Positions 53,901-61,969 of a DNA stretch of 64,000 bases are shown here, one piece after another; position 1 is the first letter of the stretch, and every line of letters begins with the position of its first letter. A program made the translations under genes and the position numbers. The DNA lies in contig CAVOII010000019.1 of the NCBI GenBank assembly GCA_963696025.1, positions 100,483 to 164,482 of the forward strand. The letters are read 5' to 3'. The notes under the pieces are model-generated. The model saw nothing but the letters and a program-made list of their open reading frames with translations. It was not told the origin of the DNA and searched no databases. The stretch is from JABCYV01 sp963696025 (GTDB lineage Bacteria; Acidobacteriota; Terriglobia; Terriglobales; Acidobacteriaceae).

Positions 53901-55176
53901 CGGACAGACTCGGGGATGCGGAACCAAGCAGTACTTCGGGATCTGCCTCTGCGATCTCCGCAAACAACTCTCCGTTCTGAAGAGCAATCCACGACGCCAC
54001 TTCGCGAACTTGAGGAATGACGCGGTTCCGGCGTGGGTGGAATATAAGGGAGCGAAGCTGCTGAATCGGCAGAGCATGAATAAGGCAATACCGCGCAGCA
54101 AGGAATTCCGCGTAGGTCTGGTGTGCCCATCCGAGCCGCTCCTGGCCACGCGAGGAAAAGAGGCCAGTGCTAAGCGACTCCAAGATCGCCTCGTTGCTTA
54201 CGGCAATCTCTCCATCTCCGTGCTCTGTACCACCCGCGAGATCCCCGACAGGCACGTCCTCTGCGGGTACGCCGGAAGACTCCGTGCCGGTCCATACCGC
54301 ATACCGATTTCCAAACTGCGTTGCCGCCGCTAGGCGCGAGGCAATCGCCACGCGATCTCGCGGACTGAGAGACCCGGTCCTTCTTGCAGCACGGCGGCTC
54401 TCGTTCTGCTCCTCGCAGAGAATCCCGCAACCTTTTTCGTACAGCTCAAGCACACTGTTCGGCAGGTCCCCCTCTCGCAGATAGGTGTTGATCAACATCC
54501 CCAACGTCACAGGTTTCACAGCGAACGAAGCGATCTGCAACTCATCAATCCTTGCAAGGAACGCGTCCGCATTCGCGATCCCACTCAGCGTGGCCGCTTC
54601 CGCGACATCTTGACGACGTAAAGGCACAAGCTCGGCAGCAGCAAACCCTTGCGCCCCATACTTGTTCGTAAGAGCTTTTTCGAGAATCCTCGGCCATACT
54701 GCAGTTCTGCACGCAATCCGCAGCTTCATGCGTTCCAGCGGGTAGTTCGGAAGTTCATCTGCCAGAAGGGCAGCGACCGTTTCGATCCGCAACAGGCATT
54801 CATCAAGGCTGTCGAGGAAAACATGGAGTTCATGCATGTCGTGAGCCCATTGTTGAAAGCTGGGATCGCGGAAGAGCTTGCGATACAGGCGCTCCTCGCT
54901 ACCGACACTCCGCAGGTCGATTCTCACAGCTAGCGCACCTGATGTCTGCTGCAAGTACGCGTCTACATCCGCCTTTAGGCTCCAGCTTTTTCCGACGCCA
55001 GGCTCTCCCAACAGGATGAGGCATGGTGTCGTCTGCAATTGATCGAACGTGGTGAGGTTCGGATTCAGGAGCTTTCCATGCCGTCCTTCAGGGTCAGACA
55101 AAAACCCACGATCACCAAGAGAAAACGTGTCCTCTCGCCGACACCAGAAGCGTTTCCAAGGAATCGAGTCGTACAT
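50956..55176 (-). CDS. NACHT-type STAND NTPase with HEAT-like repeats and C-terminal PD-(D/E)xK nuclease domain
   Basis: 1406 residues, uninterrupted. The NTPase core lies near the N-terminus: Walker A 'LILLGEPGVGKSW' (GEPGVGKS at 57-64) and Walker B 'LHVFLDSLDEC' (117-127), the D-S-L-D-E form of NACHT ATPases. A sensor region 'RIACRTAVWP' and a winged-helix-like part follow. Residues of about 370-1230 are helical, with HEAT-like pairs. The end holds a predicted restriction-type nuclease: D1268 in 'NTDIHVDATP', then E1292-x-K1294 in 'ITVIIEVKGSW', then 'QLRDRYLKNNECRTGLYLVA'. No membrane helix or signal. Family knowledge makes an NLR-like antiphage sensor with a DNA-cutting effector likely. 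Monocistronic; no partner gene upstream. Confidence 0.82.
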   Translation of the reverse strand: MYDSIPWKRFWCRREDTFSLGDRGFLSDPEGRHGKLLNPNLTTFDQLQTTPCLILLGEPGVGKSWSLKADVDAYLQQTSGALAVRIDLRSVGSEERLYRKLFRDPSFQQWAHDMHELHVFLDSLDECLLRIETVAALLADELPNYPLERMKLRIACRTAVWPRILEKALTNKYGAQGFAAAELVPLRRQDVAEAATLSGIANADAFLARIDELQIASFAVKPVTLGMLINTYLREGDLPNSVLELYEKGCGILCEEQNESRRAARRTGSLSPRDRVAIASRLAAATQFGNRYAVWTGTESSGVPAEDVPVGDLAGGTEHGDGEIAVSNEAILESLSTGLFSSRGQERLGWAHQTYAEFLAARYCLIHALPIQQLRSLIFHPRRNRVIPQVREVASWIALQNGELFAEIAEADPEVLLGSASPSLSEAQREVVARALLKSCDEGEFLHVNHNLQLRNLAHPGLAEQLRPVISDADRSVTTRYFAINVARDCELQGLGDLLADLALSDAETHDLRAIAAYAVADIGTEDDRLRLKPLLSADRETDPNDEIRGAALRAVYPGQEYADSMWEYLEHPRQSNLFGAYKSFMTYMVLPKLDASNLPAALRWCERQDHEEIGPVAELQNGIQSLALEHIEAKGVADLLAQAIFMRSKSGRQMPRGLRSKGFRETLAEDQARRRRFFEAFLPLLDRENVCLLTYPLSLLFLQDLDWLLDRVVSGHSPDSAEVESWMIHRLTYSWEPFAVEAVWQACQNSPVLAETCKGLFDPWPLDSQEAQWARKSKEDLLKVKNVQVASAMEPRCDVALRRSKEGDVDAWLSLLCEMSVEEGGTHYANLRDMEVQKLPGWITASGALKVRMVVAAKVFLAQTTFRKMTWFPSNQIPNGAFAAVNALVFLDQVDPVYLEKQDAAFWAHWIPSLIGDSRAYYEKNEAITAVFKMAAGAAPEPMNAHLLEQLDYDSRETGRFFGGALIEAAWSESLAGGLLTKLQRNDLTPGIQGDLLYMLIDRKFPGAKEWAEQTLMAKHNGEREHVLAKALLKASDDAGWGTLWPMIQSDVPFGRALLEDISYGQSDRASFADGLSDAQLGDLFMWLLEQYPPDNWMASGAMGPMDTIRFLRDGILEQLKGRSTFEACDALAHAELHLPQHRWLRYHFDAAEVIACSSTWEAQTPRDIIAMAADAQRRFVESSAQLLLLVLESLRRLQAKLHGELAAVGDLWNSKGKEWWPKEEEDISDYVARHLREDLAERSIIINREVQIRRGRRGEMPGQNTDIHVDATPVQGTQAQLYGPITVIIEVKGSWNAALMQDMEAQLRDRYLKNNECRTGLYLVAHFMAERWTPDDWRCAKSSAIDIKDLKTQLAAQAAALSGSVRIESFVLDAALNSTDATEIEEPENPADCCRDSGVGQQPG

Positions 55177-55938
55177 ACTCTTTAATCGTAAGCCCCGCGT
55201 ATCGTCCGCTCAAGACCCAAAGTCCAGCGGCAGAGGATCTGCCCGATACATATTCACCGGTGGTTCTGACATCGAGGAAACCAGTCTGAGAATTACCTCC
55301 CGCCCACGTCGCTCTTCTCTCGTCCAAACGAAAATCGAGTAATCCTTTATCGCCCTTGCCCATGTCCTAGAAATACATGAGAGGGAACATGCGTCCGGAA
55401 CGCGGGAACCCCGCATCGGCTTGCAGAGCTCCCTCCGCTTCGAATAAACGTTCAGTTCAAAAGCGTCCGGAGGTGGACATGACTGCCTTGAAATTGTTGA
55501 CAGCGTCCAACTCACCATCATCGAGCATACGCAGTTCTGCAGTAGCCATACTGTAGATGAGAAAGTCGGCCGTAGTAACGAGGCAATTGCTTGAGGAAAG
55601 CTGGTGCTCCATACGAGGCCATGGTCGACCATGCTAACCGCTAGCCGCAAGATGTCAACGAGACTTTGGCCCTCTTTAAAGGTTGGCGACAGGATAGCTG
55701 ATGAAAATTGGCGATTACACCAACTGAGAATTACTGACCGACCCGCTCCACGCGTTCGACCCGCGCGCCCCCTGGCCCCGCCGCGCGCAACCGCCCCCCC
55801 GCGCGGCCCCCGGTTTTGCGCTCTTGTGGTGCTAATAGGTAGAGAGGGCAGTTTCGGAGCTCTCTGTCTCCTATCCCACCATTGCGTTGACTTCTTTCCC
55901 GAGCGTCCCTAACATGGCAGCCCTGAGCAGGTCCACTC
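55177..55938. other. 762-base region upstream of the NACHT gene
   Basis: No supported gene. The longest minus-strand frames (55210-55650, 55112-55363) have no ribosome site and no family. A 30-codon minus-strand frame at 55457-55549 ('MATAELRMLDDGELDAVNNF') recalls small leader-like peptides but lacks a ribosome site. 55735-55815 is a very C/G-rich patch. The NACHT promoter should be at 55177-55300. Confidence 0.3.
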
Positions 55939-56208
55939 TTGATCGGACAAATCATCTCGCACTATCGCATTGTTGAGAAGCTCGGTGGCGGCGGGATGTG
56001 TGGTCTACAAGGCTGAGGATGTGAAGCTGCACCGCTTCGTCGCCCTTGAAGTTCCTGCCCGCAGACCTAGCGAATGACCCGCAGGCGCTCACCCGTTTTC
56101 AGCGCGAAGCCAAGGCCGCTTCTGCATTGAACCATCCGAACATTTGTACGATTCACGAGATTGATGAGCAGAACGGCAAGCATTCATTGCTATGGAGTTT
56201 CTCGCGGG
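55939..56208 (+). pseudogene. Ser/Thr protein kinase, N-terminal remnant
   Basis: The start and first lobe of a Hanks-type kinase with three frameshifts: 'IGQIISHYRIVEKLGGGGM' (Gly loop), shifted to 'VVYKAEDVKLHRFVAL', shifted again to 'FLPADLANDPQALTRFQREA' and 'ALNHPNICTIHEIDEQNGK', then 'FIAMEFLAG' in a third frame. The VAIK lysine is replaced by the frameshift zone. The catalytic loop, the DFG segment and everything after it are gone; the sequence ends against the 3' end of the minus-strand gene. The far end of a kinase of this kind lies at 58590-58843. Confidence 0.75.
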
Positions 56209-56271
56209 AAACTCTTGGCGACTATCAGAGGGAGATGGCTGGGCGGGTCGTCGCCAACCCGCCCAGAGTTC

Positions 56272-58443
56272 TTAGGGTACAACGTAGTTGACTGAGGTTC
56301 CCCAGTTGGCGTAACCATCTCTGGTCCCACCGCAGGTCCCCAGTGTGAGGGTAAATGCAGCACCCGTGCAGTTCTTGTACTGGATGTATTCGCTAGCGAA
56401 GTAGATCCTGCCGCCTGACCCCGGCATGAAGACTGCGCCACCGTAATCTCCCCAGCGAGGTCCAGTCGGACCTGGATAGCCGGCATACTCGGTAGCGCCG
56501 TCCTGAGGCGATTGACCCGCGTCAGCAATGTTGATCTTAGACCCCAGGAGGCCGCCCGAAGTTTTGGTCAGCCGCCCATAGGCGCTGCTTGGATAGAACC
56601 CTCCCTTGTCAGCCCTGGTCGGTCCGCCATTCCCCGAAAGCGTGAAGCTCATGATTGCCTTCCCGTTTCCGCCGTCTTCGGCGGCAGAGCCTCCACTGGC
56701 CATGGCTGGAAATTCCAAGTCCTCATGTTTGGGCGAAACATATCCCTGGTTGGTGAGGGTGAAGAACCCGGAATCATCGAAACTGTCGGTGCCGATAACC
56801 CAGTAAACGGCGCCATCGTGCACTTCCGGGCTTGGTCCCGACGAATACGTTTGGGCAATCTGCGTGGTAGTGGCGCCCCAGATCTGGTGGTTCGCCTGTG
56901 AGACCTGGGTCATGAAGTCGCCATTAGTAGCGATTCCATTCTCGGGGCAACTCGCCGGTGGAGGCATTCCGACACTGAGGCCTGCAGCTCCGCATTCATC
57001 GCCCAACGGTATTGGTCCTTTCTTTTGCGCACCCAAGGTCCCCGGGCCGTAGTAGAAGTTCACCCCAGAGAACAGCTGGCCACCGAATTGGATACCGGAG
57101 CAGGCCGAGCAGTTCGGACTGTTGAGGTGTTCGAGCCCAGTCCAGTCAAAGACAGCGATCCTGTCATCGCCCAACACATAGAAAGAGTCGAGCGTCGTGA
57201 CCATGAATGCAGATCCGCCATGGCTGTTGTCGAACTGGGTCGGGTCGGGTGGTTGTGCTGGAATTACGGCATACCAGCATGTGATACCAGGGTCATGAAA
57301 TTCATCATCAGAGAAACAGGTACCGTTGGGTGTCGGTAGAAGGCCCATATTCTCGATGGCGACAGTGAAGGCAGGATTTGGCTCACCATGATTTCCGATC
57401 ACGGGCAGACCCAGTTCGAGCGCCTTCTTGTTGAATGCAAATTCTTGAGCCCCGTTGAAGGAGCCGCCGCCGAGGCCACCTCCGGGGAGTGGGAATTCAT
57501 CGTAGAACACGAGGAACGCGTCTCGGTTGGTGGCGATCTTCGCGAAGTCGTTGAGCAGGTATGGGTAGCCCGGTTCGGCTGGGTTGTAATTGGCATTGAG
57601 GAAGTAAACGCTGTACGGGCCAAAAGGACTTGCACCATCCGTCACAGCAATCCCTTCGTAGCAGGTATTAGCCACTCCGGGAAAGCAACCTGCAAAAGGA
57701 CCCCCGCTCTCCTCGCTGCTTGCCGAGACAATTTCAGTAAAGAACCAGTGGCCACCGTTGTCCGCATCCCAGACGCACGAGGGGTCACCGCCGCTGCTCC
57801 ACCCTCTCCCCGTGAGTCCCATCACCGTGTCCAGCGGGAGGACGGCTGATTGCCGCTGCAAAGCACTGTTGAAAACCAGAAGTTCTCCCAGGTTGTTAGC
57901 TTCGATTGCATAGCCATTCCCGGCACAAAAACCCTGATCTGGCGGTTCAACGTCACCTACCAGGTTGGTGGCTTGCTCGGCGCTGTCTACCGCGTTCAAG
58001 CCTTTCACGCCGACCGCGCCACCTGAAGATGCATCAATGGTGTCGCAGCCTGGACCTAAAGGCTCACAGCTAACGGTTGGAGGTGTAACAACCGGAGCCG
58101 CCTTGCGGGCTTGATGGTTACGACGCGCCCGGCTAGGCAACGGCATAACGCGGTAATTGTCAGACTTCGCGGTTGCACTCGAAGTCGTGGGCTCGACTGC
58201 AGGTGTGGCAAAGGGACCGGTCAGTAAAGCGCAACCATTCGCGTCGCAACCCGTGGCGGCTGGACCGGCAAAGGTGGGCGAAAATTCGCCTAAGCTTGAT
58301 GATGAAACAATGGGATTTGTGTTTGTGACAGGAGCCGCTGCCGTTCCCTTGGAAACTATGAAGAAGCTGCTGGCGACTAACCCTGCCAAAGTCGCAATTG
58401 CAAACGAGCTTAATCTGCATTTTCCGCTTCTTGTGAAGAACAT
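56272..58443 (-). CDS. Large exported protein of unknown function
   Basis: 723 residues with a signal peptide (about 1-37, 'TLAGLVASSFFIVSKGTAA'). A Ser/Thr/Pro-rich stretch of about 110 residues, probably disordered, is followed by a cysteine-containing beta-rich domain: 'GDVEPPDQGFCAGNGYAIEA', 'GGHWFFTEIVSASSEE', 'FAKIATNRDAFLVFYDEFPL', 'SGFFTLTNQGYVSPKHEDLE'. The repeated short strands with aromatic residues suggest a propeller-like surface protein; I cannot name a family. Expressed from the right side, it sits between the two ends of a broken kinase gene. Base use is similar to neighbours. Confidence 0.7.
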   Translation of the reverse strand: MFFTRSGKCRLSSFAIATLAGLVASSFFIVSKGTAAAPVTNTNPIVSSSSLGEFSPTFAGPAATGCDANGCALLTGPFATPAVEPTTSSATAKSDNYRVMPLPSRARRNHQARKAAPVVTPPTVSCEPLGPGCDTIDASSGGAVGVKGLNAVDSAEQATNLVGDVEPPDQGFCAGNGYAIEANNLGELLVFNSALQRQSAVLPLDTVMGLTGRGWSSGGDPSCVWDADNGGHWFFTEIVSASSEESGGPFAGCFPGVANTCYEGIAVTDGASPFGPYSVYFLNANYNPAEPGYPYLLNDFAKIATNRDAFLVFYDEFPLPGGGLGGGSFNGAQEFAFNKKALELGLPVIGNHGEPNPAFTVAIENMGLLPTPNGTCFSDDEFHDPGITCWYAVIPAQPPDPTQFDNSHGGSAFMVTTLDSFYVLGDDRIAVFDWTGLEHLNSPNCSACSGIQFGGQLFSGVNFYYGPGTLGAQKKGPIPLGDECGAAGLSVGMPPPASCPENGIATNGDFMTQVSQANHQIWGATTTQIAQTYSSGPSPEVHDGAVYWVIGTDSFDDSGFFTLTNQGYVSPKHEDLEFPAMASGGSAAEDGGNGKAIMSFTLSGNGGPTRADKGGFYPSSAYGRLTKTSGGLLGSKINIADAGQSPQDGATEYAGYPGPTGPRWGDYGGAVFMPGSGGRIYFASEYIQYKNCTGAAFTLTLGTCGGTRDGYANWGTSVNYVVP

Positions 58444-58589
58444 GGGATTCTCCCGAGTTGAAAATCGGACATTGTGGGAACCCGGTTAAAGCTGCGGCGA
58501 CACTCTATAACAGCCCAAAAGCCCTGTCAATTCGGGGTTTCCGTCGGACAGCAGAAATAGATTGGCAATTGCGGTGGAATCGCAGGCAC

Positions 58590-58843
58590 AAAGGTGAGTT
58601 CCAGAAAATTTCGACCACAGCGGCAGTGGCATCGTCTGGAACTGCTGGACGGGAGCGTCGGCGCATCTGGGCGTGGCTCGCGCCAACGCCCTGCAAGCGA
58701 GAACCTCGCAGGGGGCAGACGCCGACGCAGCCCGGGTCCGGGCACTCGCCGCCTACAAACATTTCCTCACGCTCTGGAAGGACGCCGACCCGGACATCCC
58801 CATCTTGAAAGAAGCCAAGGCGGAGTACGCGAAGCTGCAATAA
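58590..58843 (+). pseudogene. Ser/Thr kinase/TPR protein, C-terminal remnant
   Basis: Frame reading 'GSGIVWNCWTGASAHLGVAR', 'AALAAYKHFLTLWKDADPDI' (short variant of the repeat) and 'PILKEAKAEYAKLQ' then stop. This is the characteristic end of acidobacterial kinase-TPR signalling proteins. A frameshift separates it from 'EFQKI' just upstream. Together with the kinase head at 55939 it brackets the exported-protein gene; the 2.4 kb between lacks all middle domains. Confidence 0.65.
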
Positions 58844-58979
58844 GGTCGTAGGACGTATCCTCACCTCCTTAGAAGAGCGAAGAAGCCATGTTGCCATTCT
58901 CGCCTTTAGGCGGGCCCTCCGCCGAAGATTGACATCAGATCTATGGGCGAACAAATAGCGAATATGGTACATTGCCATC

Positions 58980-59289
58980 GTGGCGCTTAAGGCCTGTACC
59001 GTCGTTGTCCACGATCTGAACGAGACGCCCACGCGATCGACGTAACGGCCGAGTCCTCTACGAAGCCGTCGCCCAGGCACTCGCTGCACTGCGGGGTCAC
59101 GACTGGGTCGGCGACATAGGAAAAGGACTGGCCACCGTTACCGTGAAGGTCCGGCATCCCGAGGTCACGCATGTTGTCAAAATTCAGCATTTTGAAAACT
59201 GGCTCAACCGAGGCTGCAAGAGTCCGGCAGATACAGCGCTGAAGACGAGGTTGCGGCAGATGCTTGGCATGGGCAAACAACCACAATAA
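58980..59289 (+). pseudogene. Small conserved-type protein, two frameshifts
   Basis: GTG 58980 opens 'ALKACTVVVHDLNETPH'. One base shift gives 'AIDVTAESS', a second gives 'LYEAVAQALAALRGHDWVGD', 'LATVTVKVRHPEVTHVVKIQ' and 'SPADTALKTRLRQMLGM', ending at 59289. The joined product of about 102 residues matches a small alpha/beta protein common in Acidobacteriota, of unknown function and often near mobile or defence genes. It is 13 bases before the next gene, which suggests they were a unit. Confidence 0.6.
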
Positions 59290-59302
59290 TAAGGAGGGTT
59301 AA

Positions 59303-60118
59303 ATGCGGTGGGCCGGGGCCTTGCGGCGGGAACTGAGTGCCAGAAACCAGCAGCTCGCGGTTATGAATGGATCAATACACGAACTGACCGCAAGCGAGAT
59401 GCCCAGCGTCATCTTTGGGTGCAACGAAAGCCGGCAGCATGGAAATTTCTACCCCGCCTCCTACCGGAACATCTGCGCAAATCCAGAATGGGCGCGCCGG
59501 CTAGCCAAGGTCCATACCAGATCGCGAAAAGCACTGCCTCGAGCGGCCTGGAGATGGAGGGAACTGGACTGCGCGAACAGCTCGGACGCGTTGCTCATGA
59601 ATATCTTTTGCTACCGGTGCACGCTTAGCAACCCTGCCTTGAGTTCCATGCTGGGGATTCCTTCCGAGTTGGTGCCGCTCTTTGGATTCCGGCCGGAAAT
59701 TCCCCTCCGCAGTGGTAGGACGGACCGTACCGAGATCGACATGAAACTCGGAGATCTGTTGGTCGAGGCCAAGCTCACGGAGACAGATTTTCAAACCGCG
59801 CCCGCAAGAATGATTGCGAGATATCGGGACCTGGAGGAAGTTTTCGATTCGGGAGAACTGATGATGTCCGGCGGTGTCGTCCCCGGTTATCAGTTGATTC
59901 GAGGAGTGCTCGCTGCGTATGCGACGGGTGGATCGTTCTGCGTTTTTTGCGACGCAAGGCGGCCGGATCTGGTCGAGAACTGGTATTCGGTCATGCGGGC
60001 GGTCCGAAGCTGCGTTTTGCGCTGTCGGCTGCAATTGCTGACTTGGCAGGAACTGGCCGCGGTGTTGCCCAATTCTCTGCAGAAATTTCTGAGGGCGAAA
60101 TATGGCATCTTGCCCTGA
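59303..60118 (+). CDS. PD-(D/E)xK nuclease-like protein (PGN_0703-type)
   Basis: 271 residues, ATG 59303 with AAGGAGG directly upstream. The first 40 residues are not conserved in look; then 'HGNFYPASYRNICANPEWAR', 'WRWRELDCANSSDALLMNIF', and the nuclease core 'GRTDRTEIDMKLGDLLVEAK': Asp, then E-x-K, typical of PD-(D/E)xK enzymes. The end has 'YQLIRGVLAAYATGGSFCVF' and 'LLTWQELAAVLPNSLQKFL'. It resembles PGN_0703-like putative restriction nucleases. No methyltransferase is beside it, so it is not a standard restriction pair. Followed by a hairpin. Confidence 0.7.
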   Translation: MRWAGALRRELSARNQQLAVMNGSIHELTASEMPSVIFGCNESRQHGNFYPASYRNICANPEWARRLAKVHTRSRKALPRAAWRWRELDCANSSDALLMNIFCYRCTLSNPALSSMLGIPSELVPLFGFRPEIPLRSGRTDRTEIDMKLGDLLVEAKLTETDFQTAPARMIARYRDLEEVFDSGELMMSGGVVPGYQLIRGVLAAYATGGSFCVFCDARRPDLVENWYSVMRAVRSCVLRCRLQLLTWQELAAVLPNSLQKFLRAKYGILP

Positions 60119-60160
60119 ATCCGGTGACACTATCGGCCGGGCATCGCAGGAATGGTGGAA

Positions 60161-60202
60161 GCCAGGCGGGTAACCTCTGCCTAATTAGGCGCAACGCCTG
60201 GC
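60161..60202 (+). terminator. Hairpin after the nuclease gene
   Basis: Outer perfect stem GCCAGGCG (60161-60168) with CGCCTGGC (60195-60202), enclosing the 12-base palindrome GCCTAATTAGGC (60179-60190). It begins 43 bases after the stop at 60118. There is no T run, so it may be a rho-type end or another RNA structure. Confidence 0.4.
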
Positions 60203-60381
60203 GGGTGAGGAGTTGAAAAGAGCGATCTCTAATACCTTGAAAACACTGATTGTGGGACGCTCTATGTCCGGAAGCGGGCTGTCGCGCGATTTCTAGAGCC
60301 GAGTTCCGGAACAAAACTGCCCTGAGCGGCATCTACACCATTAAGCAGCATAACGCCTGTACGTGCCTGCGGCGTTACCTG

Positions 60382-60418
60382 CTCCCGGTCGAACTGCCGT
60401 ACCGTTCTTGACCGGGAG
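60382..60418 (+). promoter_or_regulatory. Leader hairpin covering the ribosome site of the next gene
   Basis: Perfect 9-bp stem CTCCCGGTC (60382-60390) with GACCGGGAG (60410-60418), extended by GAAC/GTTC inside with a two-T bulge. The 3' arm contains the first part of GGGAGGAGG, the ribosome site of the gene at 60431. Folding would hide that site, so translation could depend on opening the hairpin. Confidence 0.5.
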
Positions 60419-60430
60419 GAGGTGCGGGCT

Positions 60431-61321
60431 ATGGAAGGCGCAAGGGCCCCCAAGTTCCGTCCCTATTGGATTCGTTACATTATCGCGTTCTGGGCTGGAG
60501 AGAAGTTCAGATGGGTGAGAGACAACGTCCTTATCGCCTGCCTCTGCTCCATTGCGCCTGGCCTTATTGCCGCCGGTATTAGTGCTGCTCTCAGCGACCA
60601 CAAGTGGCGCGCCGCATCATACGCAACTCTCCTCACCTACAGCGGATTGTTTGCCCTGTTCCTGATGTGGAGGCTAGTGGCCGTCCCTTTGGAACTTGAT
60701 CGCGAGAGACAGCGAACCATCGACGGATTGACCCGCAAGCTTGCTTCTACCAGGTTAGAGTTGGTTGTACTACGAGCCTCTTCGCCAGCCCTCGACGTAC
60801 AGATACTGGAGATTTACCTTCAAACGGCAGACACCACGGTTTCAACGCCTGACTCTCCTATTGCTTGCGACATTTTTCTTAGAGTGAAACTGACGCTCCG
60901 GCAACCACAACCGATTGGAGCGCTGGTATACGAATTAAACAGTGTTTTGCATGGCAATTCCAGACGCGCGAATCTGGTGGACGACATTGAGGACTGGGGC
61001 CTCATCACTGAAAAGAGGCCGATTGGAATCGGAACCACATTTCACTACAAGGTTGCCCGTCTAGCGAAGCTTGCCACGCAAGTAGAACAAAGAGGAGTGC
61101 CGGTCGAGGGATGGCTCCATTTCTGTGCCAACGGCGTACGTGAGAAGGAGACCGGCACAACCTACAGACTTAGTGTTCTAACTGCGAACAGCGCCATCAG
61201 CGTGGACATAAGAGGCGAGAAAAACTTAGCCAAGACGGCATGCAGAGACTTTGAGAAAATTCCCTACGCCACCGCAGAACCAAGAAAGGCCGCTGGTCTT
61301 CAATGCTCGAAGGCATGGTAG
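60431..61321 (+). CDS. Two-helix membrane protein of unknown function
   Basis: 296 residues from ATG 60431, served by GGGAGGAGG; GTG 60422 is too close to it. Membrane helices at about 35-57 ('VLIACLCSIAPGLIAAGISA') and 68-88 ('YATLLTYSGLFALFLMWRLV'), then a short coiled coil ('LELDRERQRTIDGLTRKLAS') and a C-terminal beta-rich domain of about 170 residues in the cytoplasm. No family recognised. The layout (two helices, coiled coil, globular domain) and its place beside a nuclease and a NACHT protein leave a defence role open, but nothing proves it. Confidence 0.6.
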   Translation: MEGARAPKFRPYWIRYIIAFWAGEKFRWVRDNVLIACLCSIAPGLIAAGISAALSDHKWRAASYATLLTYSGLFALFLMWRLVAVPLELDRERQRTIDGLTRKLASTRLELVVLRASSPALDVQILEIYLQTADTTVSTPDSPIACDIFLRVKLTLRQPQPIGALVYELNSVLHGNSRRANLVDDIEDWGLITEKRPIGIGTTFHYKVARLAKLATQVEQRGVPVEGWLHFCANGVREKETGTTYRLSVLTANSAISVDIRGEKNLAKTACRDFEKIPYATAEPRKAAGLQCSKAW

Positions 61322-61650
61322 GAATTCATTCCAATCAAGACAAAAACCAAACACTGGCAAAAGACAGACCGATCACTGGAACCGTGCTGATAACCGCAAC
61401 AATTTCCATGTGCATTCCAAGATCACCCGAAATTCTGATGCACTTCCACAGTCACCGACACACATGTCAGCGTGCACCAGTCCACTCCGTCGAACCCGAA
61501 AGTCCTATGTGCACCATTCTTACGTAATTGACCGCCTGCCCTAGCAGGTGTACGAAATCTGAAGAGGCAATTCCTCATGACATTCGTCTCCGCGCTGGAA
61601 CTCTAGCAGATTGTGCCATGCTGCCGACGTATAGCCCTTCCAGGTTCAAC
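61322..61650. other. Intergenic region
   Basis: 329 bases with no supported gene. The frame of the next gene is open upstream to 61528 but that part looks non-coding. Confidence 0.3.
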
Positions 61651-61950
61651 ATGCGCCGAAAACACACGTATGCGACGAAGGCGCAGCTTGAGACATTGGT
61701 GCTGCGGATGCACAGGACGGGCATCCTCTATTCCGAAGCGCTGGAAGAATTTAGAAAGCAGTTTATCCTTGTCGTTCTCCGAGAGGTCGATTGGAATAAG
61801 AGCAAAGCCGCCCGAGCGTTGGGAATGCACCGAAGCACTCTCGTTCGGAGTCTTCGAGAGTTGAACATTGACATCGGCGTTCTCCGCAATGCCGAACGCC
61901 GTCCCCCACATGGCATTGGCATACGGCAGAAGAACGAAAGGGCCGGATGA
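61651..61950 (+). CDS. Fis-type HTH DNA-binding protein
   Basis: 99 residues from ATG 61651 ('MRRKHTYATKAQLETLVLRM'); ATG 61618 is an alternative. After a helical N-terminus comes 'ALEEFRKQFILVVLREVDWN' and the Fis/NtrC-type helix-turn-helix 'KSKAARALGMHRSTLVRSLR'. The tail is basic. Short stand-alone proteins of this kind are common in Acidobacteriota and likely act as local regulators. It is directly beside the IS110 element and may define its left border. Confidence 0.75.
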   Translation: MRRKHTYATKAQLETLVLRMHRTGILYSEALEEFRKQFILVVLREVDWNKSKAARALGMHRSTLVRSLRELNIDIGVLRNAERRPPHGIGIRQKNERAG

Positions 61951-61969
61951 CTGCGGTCTTTCCTTGAGG

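Noticed and set aside
53461..54333. 290-codon plus-strand frame within the NACHT gene
   Set aside because: Antisense shadow; no motif and no start signal.
55210..55650. 146-codon minus-strand frame upstream of the NACHT gene
   Set aside because: No ribosome site, no family resemblance, unusual Ser/Cys/Trp composition; a partner gene for the NACHT protein is not supported.
55735..55815. Very C/G-rich stretch resembling a repeat or structured RNA
   Set aside because: No symmetric stem or tandem unit could be read; probably low-complexity filler.
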